DNA from: CAXYVC01 sp964292295
Lineage (GTDB): Bacteria; Acidobacteriota; Holophagae; Holophagales; Holophagaceae
Length of the DNA stretch: 20,301 nucleotides
Assembly (NCBI GenBank): GCA_964292295.1
Contig: CAXYVC010000039.1
Location: forward strand, 1 to 20,301
Direction of reading: 5' to 3'
Notes under the pieces: model-generated
The model's database searches: none
Told to the model about the DNA's origin: nothing
The model's input: only the letters and a program-made list of their open reading frames with translations
Shown: positions 14,062-20,301 of the stretch, in pieces
How positions within the stretch are numbered: position 1 is the stretch's first letter
Layout: each line of letters opens with the position of its first letter
Made by a program: the position numbers and the translations under genes

Positions 14062-15134
14062 GGTTTCCTCCGTAGACAGTCCATGTCGATGCGGATCTCG
14101 GCGCGGGTGAGGTTGCCGCTTTCGCCGCCGAGGTGCAGGCGGGCCCGTGCGCCGAAGGCCAGGTAGAGCCGGCCTTCCAGGTTGGCCACGCCCACGCCGT
14201 TCCCCAGTACCAGAGGCAGGGGCTTCCCGCCGTTCATCACGCGGATCACGAGCTCGTCCTCTTCGTGGCGCAGGGCGATGTGCAGCTCGCCGCCCTCGCG
14301 GGCGGGGGCGATGCCGTGCTTGATGGCGTTCTCCACCAGGGGCTGCACCAGGAAGGGGGGCGTTTCCAGGCTGTCGAGCTCGCTGTTCCAGTCCCAGGTG
14401 ACGTGCAGGCGGGTGCCCAGGCGGATCTGCTCGATGGCGAGGTAGCGCTCCACCAGGGTGCGCTCGTCCCTCAAGGGGGCGGAGGGGCGGCTGCCGTGGT
14501 CCAGCAGGGAGCGGTAGAGGCCCGCGAGGTCGAGCAGGCCCTTCTCGGCCGCCACGGGATCGATGTGCACCAGCTCCGCCAGGCCGTTCAGGGCGTTGAA
14601 GAGGGCGTGGGGGCTGAGCTGGCCGCGCAGCAGCACCCAGTGGGCCTCCCGCAGCTTCTTCTCCGTCTCCTCCTTCAGGAACTTGGTGCGCTCCCACAGC
14701 GTGATGAAGTAGCCCAGCAGCGCGGCGGCGGGGGCGTGGATGACCGTGCCCGCCAGGAAGGTGCCCAGGGCCAGGCCCAGGCGGTGGTCGAGCTTGAGCC
14801 GCCAGGTGAGCAGGATCTCGACCAGGGCCAGGAGCAGGACGAAGGCGGCATTGAAGGCCAGGGCCTGGAGCGCGCCCCGCAGCAGGGGGGCGTGGGTGGC
14901 GCGGCTGCGCGTCCAGAGCCAGGGCATGGGGCTGAGGCCGATGTAGAGCACGGCGAATCCCACGCCCGCCACCAGGCCGAAGACCACGGCGGGGCCCGTG
15001 CCCATGGGCACGCTCTTGAGAAGGACGAGGATCTGCACCATGGCCATGAGCAGGCCCAGGCCCGCCATGGGAACCCACACCTTCGGGCTCCGCAGGCGGC
15101 GGCGCTGGTAGAGGAGGATGTCCGGCAGGCGCAT
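14058..15134 (-). CDS. LytS-like membrane histidine kinase
   Basis: The 358-residue sensor has four hydrophobic segments at about 20-40, 47-70, 87-110 and 118-147, with little periplasmic sequence, so it may sense something in or near the membrane. A short coiled linker (150-165) leads to the His_kinase domain of the LytS/YehU group: the phosphoacceptor is His176 in QLSPHALFNALN, where most relatives have PHFLFN. The N-box VQPLVENAIKHGI is at 263-275 with Asn269, and the G-box GNGVGVANLEGRL at 311-323. I chose ATG 15134; ATG 15149 in frame would add five residues. GATAAT at 15146-15141 lies 6 bases upstream of ATG 15134, and no Shine-Dalgarno is present, so the message may be leaderless. It is coupled to the response regulator by an ATGA overlap. 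Confidence 0.94.
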   Translation of the reverse strand: MRLPDILLYQRRRLRSPKVWVPMAGLGLLMAMVQILVLLKSVPMGTGPAVVFGLVAGVGFAVLYIGLSPMPWLWTRSRATHAPLLRGALQALAFNAAFVLLLALVEILLTWRLKLDHRLGLALGTFLAGTVIHAPAAALLGYFITLWERTKFLKEETEKKLREAHWVLLRGQLSPHALFNALNGLAELVHIDPVAAEKGLLDLAGLYRSLLDHGSRPSAPLRDERTLVERYLAIEQIRLGTRLHVTWDWNSELDSLETPPFLVQPLVENAIKHGIAPAREGGELHIALRHEEDELVIRVMNGGKPLPLVLGNGVGVANLEGRLYLAFGARARLHLGGESGNLTRAEIRIDMDCLRRKP

Positions 15135-15140
15135 GGCTCG

Positions 15141-15146
15141 ATTATC
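15141..15146 (-). promoter_or_regulatory. -10 candidate for a leaderless kinase-regulator transcript
   Basis: GATAAT on the minus strand (5 of 6 to TATAAT) ends 6 bases before the ATG at 15134, which places the expected transcript start on that ATG. No -35 consensus is seen in the GC-rich sequence upstream. Confidence 0.4.
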
Positions 15147-15228
15147 CATGGGGGCGCGGGGCCGGGGGGCTCCGCCGTCCAGCGGAGGGCAGTCCGGGGC
15201 GAGCGGCCCGCCTCGGGTGGCCCTGCGG

Positions 15229-15234
15229 CATAAT
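15229..15234 (+). promoter_or_regulatory. -10 candidate for the acyltransferase gene
   Basis: CATAAT (5 of 6) lies 20 bases before the ATG at 15255, with GGAGGAG (15246-15252) in between. No -35 consensus is visible. With the divergent GATAAT at 15146-15141, the two promoters share an 80-bp interval. Confidence 0.35.
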
Positions 15235-15254
15235 CCCCGGAGAGCGGAGGAGCT

Positions 15255-15944
15255 ATGGAGAACCCGGAGGAAGCCTTCGCGGAGGACCCGCTGCTGCGCT
15301 TCCGGGCCCAGCACCAGAAGCGCCTCTCCTGGATGCCTTGGCTCTACTTCGCGCTGAAGCCCCGCCACCGGCCCTGGGCCGAGGCCTGGCAGGCGGAGGT
15401 GCAGGCGGCCCTGCGGGCTCTGGAGACGGTGGAGCTCGGGCCGGGCTGCTTCGTGGCGCCCGAGGCCGCGATCTTCGGGGAGCCGGGGCGGGGCGTCGTG
15501 CTCGGGGCCCGGTGCAGCGTGGCCGCCCATGCCTTCCTGCACGGTCCGCTCCGCCTGGGTGACGAGGTGAGCGTCAACGCCCGGGCCAGCCTGGACGGCG
15601 GGCGCGCGGGCATCGAGGTGGGCCGCGGCACGCGGATCGCCGCGGGCGCCACCGTCTATGCCTTCGACCACGGCATCGCCCCGGACCACCCGGTGCGGAC
15701 GCAGCCTGTGCGCTCCCGGGGCATCCGCATCGGGGAGGACGTGTGGATCGGCGCCAACGCCGGCATCACCGACGGCGTGACCGTGGGCGACCACGCGGTG
15801 GTGGCCATGGGGGCGGTGGTGACGCAGGACGTGCCAGCCTGGGCCATCGTCGCGGGCGTGCCCGCCCGCGTGGTCGGGGACCGCCGCGCGCGCGCGGACC
15901 AGGGCGGGGCCCCGGGGCAGGGCTTCCCTACAGACGGGGTGTGA
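15255..15944 (+). CDS. Hexapeptide-repeat (left-handed beta-helix) O-acyltransferase
   Basis: The 229-residue protein has a non-repeat N-terminal part (1-60), then a left-handed beta-helix of hexapeptide repeats from about 61 to 205: VELGPGCFVAP, GVVLGARCSVA, GPLRLGDEVSVN, GIEVGRGTRIAAGA, then IRIGEDVWIGANAGITDGVTVGDHAVVAMGAVVTQDVP and AGVPARVVG. His139 in YAFDHGI is the expected catalytic histidine, and the following loop DHPVRTQPVRSRGI resembles WbbJ/maltose-acetyltransferase relatives. Such enzymes acetylate sugars or polysaccharide precursors using acetyl-CoA; the acceptor here is unknown. GGAGGAG precedes the ATG. The last 17 bases overlap the end of folC on the other strand, with no terminator between the convergent genes. 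Confidence 0.9.
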   Translation: MENPEEAFAEDPLLRFRAQHQKRLSWMPWLYFALKPRHRPWAEAWQAEVQAALRALETVELGPGCFVAPEAAIFGEPGRGVVLGARCSVAAHAFLHGPLRLGDEVSVNARASLDGGRAGIEVGRGTRIAAGATVYAFDHGIAPDHPVRTQPVRSRGIRIGEDVWIGANAGITDGVTVGDHAVVAMGAVVTQDVPAWAIVAGVPARVVGDRRARADQGGAPGQGFPTDGV

Positions 15945-17160
15945 GGTCCAGTGCGCGCAGCAGGTCCCCGATCATGAACAGGGAGCCGGTCACGAGGCGG
16001 GGGGCATCCGCCGCGTCGTGGAGGCCCCTTGCGGCGGCCTCCACGGAAAGGACCGGCAGGGCCGTGTTCCCCCAGGCCGTGCGCAGGGCTTCCGCGCGGG
16101 CGTAGCGGGCATCCTCGCCGCAGACCAGGGTGACGCTGCGAGGGGCCATGCGCGCCAGTTCGGCGGCGATGCCGGCCAGATCCTTGTCCCCCATGGCGCC
16201 GAAAACGAGGTGGGGGCGCAGGCCCGTCGCCAGGGCGTGGTCCGCCAGCACCCGGGCACCGGCCGGGTTATGGGCGCCGTCCATCCAGACCTCCGCGAGT
16301 CCCGGCGCCTCCCAGAGGCGGCCGGGCCAGCGGGTGCGGCCGATGCCCTCCCAGGCCGAGGCCTCGGGCACGGGGAAGCCGAGGACCTCCAGCTGGCGCA
16401 GCACCTCCCGCGCCGTGGCGAGATTCTCCAGCTGGTGGGCGCCGGCGAGGCCCACGGCATGTCCCTGGACGAGGCTGTGCCCCCAGGCGATGCGCTCCGC
16501 GGTGAGGCGCGGCGCAGGGCAGAGCCGCGGCGTCGTCTCCAGGAGCGGCGCCAGCCAGGCCGGGTCCAGGCCGGGGCCGAGCACCAGCGGGCGGCCGGGC
16601 CGGGCGATGCAGAGCTTCTCCCGGGCGATGGCCTCCCGCGTGTCGCCCAGATACTGGGTGTGGTCCAGGGCCACGTTGGTGAGCACGGAGAGGAGCGGGT
16701 CCAGGGTGTTGGTGGCGTCCCAGCGCCCGCCCATGCCCACCTCCACCAGGGCGAGGTCGACCTTGGCCTCGCAGAAGGCGAGCATCGCCGCGGCGATCAC
16801 CAGCTCGAAGTAGGTGGCCTGCAGGCCCGCGGCACGCTCCGCCGCGAAGACCTGCCCCAGCAGGCGGTCCAGGGCCTCGGGCTCCAGGAAGGCGCCGTCC
16901 AGGGCGATGCGCTCCCAGGGGCCGAGCAGGTGGGGGCTGGTGGTCCAGCCGATCCGGTAGCCCCCTGCGCGCAGGGCCTGGGCGAGAAAGGCGCCCGTGG
17001 AGCCCTTGCCGTTGGTGCCGCCGATCAGAAGGGCCGGGAAGGAGGCCTCGGGGTGTCCCAGGGCCGCCAGCAGGGCCCGCGGGTTGTCGAGGCCCTTCTT
17101 GATGCCCCAGTGGCCGCGCGCCGCCAGGCGCTCCAGCTGTGCGACGGAGCCTTCGGCCAT
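15928..17160 (-). CDS. folC: Bifunctional folylpolyglutamate synthase / dihydrofolate synthase
   Basis: FolC uses ATP to add glutamate to dihydropteroate (making dihydrofolate) and to folates (making polyglutamates). The 410-residue Mur-ligase-family protein has the P-loop IGGTNGKGS at 46-54, TTSPHL at 74-79, VEVGMGGRWDATN at 139-151, and ALDHTQYLG at 164-172 followed by EK (Lys182, the position usually carbamylated). The C-terminal domain has the motif DGAHNP. The first residues HWGIKKGLDNPRALL match the family substrate-binding start. The ATG at 17160 lies 4 bases after the parB stop, with AGGA just upstream, so folC is the last gene of a parA-parB-folC operon. Whether the protein performs both reactions cannot be told from sequence alone. 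Confidence 0.95.
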   Translation of the reverse strand: MAEGSVAQLERLAARGHWGIKKGLDNPRALLAALGHPEASFPALLIGGTNGKGSTGAFLAQALRAGGYRIGWTTSPHLLGPWERIALDGAFLEPEALDRLLGQVFAAERAAGLQATYFELVIAAAMLAFCEAKVDLALVEVGMGGRWDATNTLDPLLSVLTNVALDHTQYLGDTREAIAREKLCIARPGRPLVLGPGLDPAWLAPLLETTPRLCPAPRLTAERIAWGHSLVQGHAVGLAGAHQLENLATAREVLRQLEVLGFPVPEASAWEGIGRTRWPGRLWEAPGLAEVWMDGAHNPAGARVLADHALATGLRPHLVFGAMGDKDLAGIAAELARMAPRSVTLVCGEDARYARAEALRTAWGNTALPVLSVEAAARGLHDAADAPRLVTGSLFMIGDLLRALDLTPRL

Positions 17161-17164
17161 CGTC

Positions 17165-18022
17165 CTAGGCCCGGGGCCCCTGCTTGAGGGCTTCGAAGAG
17201 GCGGTCCAGCTCGGCCTCGCTGGCGTAGTGCAGCACGAGGTTGCCGCCCTTGCCCCGGGGTTTGATCTCCACGCGGGTGCCCCAGGCCTGGGTGAGCTCC
17301 TCGGAGGCGGCCTTGACGAAGACGGCGTTGCTGTTGCGCTTCTTTGGCCGCGCCTTGCGGGCGCGGATGAGCTGCTGGTGCCTGGCCTCCAGGGCGCGCA
17401 CGGAGAGCTGCTTCTCCAGCACCTCGGCGCAGAGCTGCTCCTGGGGGCGGGGCTCCTCCACGCCCAGGAGCACCTTGGCGTGGCCGGTGCTCACCTTGCC
17501 CGTGGCCACCAGGGCCTGGATCTCGGAGGGCAGGCGCAGGAGGCGCAGGGTGTTGGCCACCTGGGGACGGCTCTTGCCCACGCGGTCCGCCACCTGCTCC
17601 TGGGTGAGGCGCAGGTGCTCGCCCAGCTGCCAGTAGGCGCGCGCCTCCTCGATGGGGTTCAGCTCCTGGCGCTGGATGTTCTCCACCAGGGCGATCTCCA
17701 GCATGCGGTCCTCGGGCACCTCCTTGAGCACCACGGGCACCATGGCGAGCCCCGCCAGGCGGGCCGCCCGCCAGCGGCGCTCGCCGGCGATGATCTCGAA
17801 GGTGTCGCCCAGGCGCCGGGCCACGATGGGCTGCACCATGCCGTGCTGGCGCAGGCTCTCGGCCAGCTCCTCCAGCGCCTCCTCGTCGAAGTGGGTGCGG
17901 GGCTGGTGGCGGTTGGGGTGCAGGGAGCCCACGGGCAGCTCGCGCTGGGTGGCGTCCTCCGGCGCGATCTGGTTCATCAGCGACGTCAGGCCGCGGCCAA
18001 GGGCTGGGCGCTTGTTCTGCAT
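17165..18022 (-). CDS. parB: Chromosome-partitioning protein ParB
   Basis: ParB is a CTP-dependent clamp that loads at parS sites and forms the centromere-like complex moved by ParA. The 285-residue product shows the N-terminal ParA-contacting LGRGLTSLM (8-16), ParB box I VGSLHPNRHQPRTHFDEEALEELAES (31-56), the CTP-binding GERRWRAARLAG near 80-91, and LVENIQRQELNPIEEA near 112-127. A helix-turn-helix follows (LTQEQVADRVGKSRPQVANTLRLLRLP), then a basic linker KARPKKR and a C-terminal dimerisation domain. The start has GAGGAG 6 bases upstream. It follows parA by 10 bases. The gene set and closeness to parA mark a chromosomal rather than plasmid system, which suggests the window may be within reach of the replication origin. 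Confidence 0.97.
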   Translation of the reverse strand: MQNKRPALGRGLTSLMNQIAPEDATQRELPVGSLHPNRHQPRTHFDEEALEELAESLRQHGMVQPIVARRLGDTFEIIAGERRWRAARLAGLAMVPVVLKEVPEDRMLEIALVENIQRQELNPIEEARAYWQLGEHLRLTQEQVADRVGKSRPQVANTLRLLRLPSEIQALVATGKVSTGHAKVLLGVEEPRPQEQLCAEVLEKQLSVRALEARHQQLIRARKARPKKRNSNAVFVKAASEELTQAWGTRVEIKPRGKGGNLVLHYASEAELDRLFEALKQGPRA

Positions 18023-18032
18023 GCTGCGCTCC

Positions 18033-18815
18033 TCAGGGAACCGGCGCGGCCGCGCCTTCGGGCAGGCCGAGCCATTCGCGGGCGAAGTTCAGGTAGGCCT
18101 GGGCGCCCTTGGACTTCAGGTCGTAGAAGGCCACGGGCTTGCCGTGGCTGGGAGCCTCGGCCAGGCGGATGTTGCGGGGGATGAGGGTGCGGAAGACCTT
18201 GCCGGGGAAGGCCTGGCGCACCTCCGCGGCCACCGCCGCGCCCAGGTTCGTGCGCTCCTCCGCCATGGTGAGCAGGATGCCGCCCAGCTTCAGGGCGGGG
18301 TTCGGCCCCGCCTGGATGCGGCGGATGGTCTCGGTCAGCTCCGCCAGGCCGTCCAGGGCGAAGAACTCGCAGGGCATGGGGACGATGACCTCGTCCGCCG
18401 CCGTGAGGGCGTTCAGGGTGATCATGCCGAGGCTGGGGGGCGGGTCGATGAGGATGTAGTCGTAGTCCTCCCGCACGGCGTCCAGGCTGCTCTTCAGGAT
18501 GTGCAGCTCCGGCAGCTCGAAGAGCTCGAATTCCAGCTGGGCGAGGTCCTTGCCCGCCGGGATCACCTGGAGCATGGGCACCTCGGTGCTCAGGGTGAGG
18601 GCCCGGGCGGGGGCGCCCTTCATCAGCGCAAAGGCGCCCGCGCGGTGGTCCGGCTTGGGGAAGCCGAGGCCCGTGGTGCTGTGCCCTTGCGGGTCGAAGT
18701 CCACCAGCAGGACCATCTTCTCCAGCATGGCCAGGGAGGCCGCGAGGTTGATGGCGCTCGTGGTCTTGCCCACGCCGCCCTTCTGGTTCGCCAGCGCGAT
18801 GATGCGGGCCGTCAT
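18033..18815 (-). CDS. parA: Chromosome-partitioning ATPase ParA (Soj type)
   Basis: ParA is a nucleoid-bound ATPase that drives movement of ParB-parS complexes. The 260-residue product lacks the N-terminal DNA-binding extension of plasmid type Ia proteins, so it is of the chromosomal Soj class. The deviant Walker A QKGGVGKTTS at 11-20 includes the signature lysine at 12 and the phosphate-binding Lys17. Walker A' is VDFDPQG (Asp41), and Walker B is ILIDPPPSLG with Asp124. FRTLIPRNIRLAEAPSHGKP (near 212-231) is the conserved segment that includes DNA-binding residues. ATG 18815 was chosen because GAGGAGG lies about 7 bases upstream and the family starts here; the frame stays open for 18 codons further upstream. 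It heads the parA-parB-folC operon. Confidence 0.97.
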   Translation of the reverse strand: MTARIIALANQKGGVGKTTSAINLAASLAMLEKMVLLVDFDPQGHSTTGLGFPKPDHRAGAFALMKGAPARALTLSTEVPMLQVIPAGKDLAQLEFELFELPELHILKSSLDAVREDYDYILIDPPPSLGMITLNALTAADEVIVPMPCEFFALDGLAELTETIRRIQAGPNPALKLGGILLTMAEERTNLGAAVAAEVRQAFPGKVFRTLIPRNIRLAEAPSHGKPVAFYDLKSKGAQAYLNFAREWLGLPEGAAAPVP

Positions 18816-18878
18816 GGACTCACCTCCTCGGCGCAGCGGAAGGACTGGTCTGCATGGACATCGCGGCATCCCTCAGGT

Positions 18879-18921
18879 GTGGAACATCCCCGATGGTACC
18901 ACGTTCCACGGCGCTGCCCAC
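18879..18921 (-). promoter_or_regulatory. par operon promoter candidate with an inverted repeat of parS half-sites
   Basis: GTGGAAC (18879-18885) and GTTCCAC (18903-18909) form a perfect 7-bp inverted repeat with a 17-base gap. The first, read with the next base, is GTGGAACA, identical to a parS half-site; the second, CGTTCCAC, matches 7 of 8 of the other half. They are in outward order, so they are not a standard parS palindrome. Between them on the minus strand is the -10 candidate TACCAT (18898-18893), 16 bases from TGGGCA (18920-18915). The repeat therefore straddles the likely promoter, as an operator would. Confidence 0.4.
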
Positions 18922-18927
18922 CGGCGA

Positions 18928-20301
18928 TCAGGCGAGGGCCGCCACCTGGGCGAGGACCGCGTCCCAGTCCCCCGGCGTCGGCTGACGGAAAAGCTGCAGG
19001 GTGGGATACCAGGGCGTGCCCTCGCCTTCCCAGCCCCAGCGCCAGTCCGGGAAGTGCGGGAGCAGGAGCAGGGTGGGCAGGCCCAGGGCGCCCGCGAGGT
19101 GCGCCACGCTGGTGTCGACGCTCAGCACCAAGTCCAGGCGCTGGAGGAGGCGGGCTGTATCGCCGAAGTCGCGGATGAAGGGCGACAGGTCCTGGAGGCC
19201 CGGCAATGGCGGAAGCGCGCGGGCGCCCACCTGGAGGCTGAAGAAGCGCACGTCGCCCCAGGCCCGCAGGGGCGCCAATTGGCCCGGGTCCAGGCTGCGG
19301 CGGCGGTCCTCGGCGTGCAGCGTCGAGCCGCACCAGGCGAGGCCCACCCGGAGGGTGCCCGGCGCGAGCATCCGTGCGGCCTCCGCGGGAAGCTCCCCCG
19401 GAGGGGCCTCCAGGTAGGGGACGGGGGGGACGGTGTCGGGGGTGGTGCCGAAGAGGGCGGGCAGCTCCAGGAGCGGGATCTGGAGGTCGAAGGGCGGCAG
19501 GGCTTGGCCCTCCTCCAGGAAGGCGTCCAGGCCGGGCAGGGGCTCCAGGAGGGGCCGCAGGGCCGGGTAGCCCAGGTAGAGGATGCGCCCCCCTGCCAGA
19601 CGCTTCAGGTGGGGCAGGTAGCGGGCGAACTGCAGCGCGTCGCCGTAGCCCTGCTCGCCCCACACCAGCAGCGTGCGCTCCCCCAGCGGGGAGCCGTCCC
19701 AGCGGGGCTGGGGGAAGGCCCGGAGGTTGGGGGCGGCTTCGGGCACCTCCAGGCGGGCGTGGAAGTGGGGCCAGGCCTCCGCCCAGCGTCCCTGCAGGAG
19801 CCGCGCGTAGGCCAGGTTCCAGCGGGCCTGGGGATGGGCGGGATTCTCTTCCAGCAGGGCCTGGAAGCGCGTGGCGGCCTCCTCCAGGCGCCCCAGGCGC
19901 AGCAGGCCGAAGCCGTGGTTCAGGCGCAGCTCCGGACGCTTCGGCTCCAGGGCCAGGGCCTCTTCGTCCAGGCGGAGGGCCTCCTCGGGCCGGTCCAGGC
20001 GCTGGAGCAGGGCTGCGAGGTGGGACCGGGCCAGGACGGAACCCGCGTCCAGCGCCAGCGAGGCGCGGAAGGCCGCCTCGGCGGCGTGGGGCTGGCCTTC
20101 CGCCAGGAGGAGGTCCCCCTCCACGCAGCGGGCCACGGGGTTCTGCGGGGCCAGGTGCAGGCTCCGCTCCAGGGCCGTGCGGGCTTCGTCGAGCCGGCCG
20201 AGGCCCACGAGCAGCGAGGCGAGGTTGCACCAGGCGTCGGCGTGGCCGGGGACTGCGGCCACGAGCCGCCGGTAGGCCAGGATGGCGGGGCCGGTGCGCC
20301 C
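18928..20301 (-). CDS. TPR-repeat protein with C-terminal glycosyltransferase-like domain (5' end cut by window)
   Basis: At least 457 residues are encoded, and the frame stays open to the window edge with TPR-like sequence, so the true start lies outside. About five tetratricopeptide repeats of 34 residues come first (for example ADAWCNLASLLVGLGRLDEA, LRLNHGFGLLRLGRLEEA, ARWNLAYARLLQGRWAEA). The C-terminal 280 residues have the pattern of the glycosyltransferase family often fused to TPRs: LLVWGEQGYGDALQFARYLP, VGLAWCGS, and a late LVLSVDTSVAHLAGALGLPTLLLLP nucleotide-sugar region followed by WRWG and TPWYPTLQLFRQ. Such proteins are thought to glycosylate proteins or envelope glycans; donor and acceptor are unknown. 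It ends 112 bases before parA on the same strand, but parA seems to have its own promoter. Confidence 0.9.
   Translation of the reverse strand, partial: GRTGPAILAYRRLVAAVPGHADAWCNLASLLVGLGRLDEARTALERSLHLAPQNPVARCVEGDLLLAEGQPHAAEAAFRASLALDAGSVLARSHLAALLQRLDRPEEALRLDEEALALEPKRPELRLNHGFGLLRLGRLEEAATRFQALLEENPAHPQARWNLAYARLLQGRWAEAWPHFHARLEVPEAAPNLRAFPQPRWDGSPLGERTLLVWGEQGYGDALQFARYLPHLKRLAGGRILYLGYPALRPLLEPLPGLDAFLEEGQALPPFDLQIPLLELPALFGTTPDTVPPVPYLEAPPGELPAEAARMLAPGTLRVGLAWCGSTLHAEDRRRSLDPGQLAPLRAWGDVRFFSLQVGARALPPLPGLQDLSPFIRDFGDTARLLQRLDLVLSVDTSVAHLAGALGLPTLLLLPHFPDWRWGWEGEGTPWYPTLQLFRQPTPGDWDAVLAQVAALA

Noticed and set aside
18895..18910. Full parS site upstream of parA
   Set aside because: The best full-length alignment to the 16-bp palindrome matches only 10 of 16 positions, so only half-site similarity is claimed.

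Overview
The window looks like an ordinary chromosomal segment of a GC-rich Gram-negative bacterium, most likely an acidobacterium of the Holophaga/Geothrix type. That placement is inference. It rests on the very high GC, on a large Oar-like TonB-dependent receptor with an N-terminal carboxypeptidase-regulatory-like domain, on a PadR regulator translationally coupled to a membrane protein, and on a chromosomal parA-parB pair. No rRNA or tRNA gene is visible that could confirm it. No phage, transposase or CRISPR array was found.

Left part (1-4000). A perfect 84-bp tandem repeat abuts the end of rlmH (minus strand). Diverging from rlmH are two tandem paralogous lipoprotein genes of unknown function (751-1524 and 1667-2431), then a hexameric-type glutamate dehydrogenase whose cofactor-pocket residues look NAD-type rather than NADP-type.

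Middle part (4000-13300, all plus strand). guaD (guanine deaminase) overlaps an AAG-type 3-methyladenine DNA glycosylase gene by four bases. A promoter then precedes a padR-membrane protein pair (ATGA overlap). Next come an unrecognised exported protein, rpmE (ribosomal protein L31), an intrinsic terminator, prfA (release factor 1), another intrinsic terminator, and a 1031-residue TonB-dependent receptor with a long structured leader. A 16-bp-stem hairpin closes this block.

Right part (13300-20301, mostly minus strand). A LytS-like histidine kinase and LytTR response regulator overlap by ATGA. Divergent from the kinase is a hexapeptide acyltransferase gene whose 3' end overlaps that of folC. 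The operon parA-parB-folC is read leftward behind a promoter region carrying an inverted repeat made of parS half-site sequence. The last gene is a TPR-glycosyltransferase fusion cut by the window edge.

The genes are mainly housekeeping: translation (rlmH, rpmE, prfA), nitrogen and purine metabolism (gdh, guaD), DNA repair, folate and chromosome partition. Most of the interest is non-coding: the 84-bp repeat, the crowded rlmH/lipoprotein divergent region, the par operator candidate, several starts with almost no leader, and the rpmE/prfA terminator. I see no convincing undescribed multi-gene system; the paralogous lipoprotein pair and the exported protein at 7190-8392 are the least understood genes.
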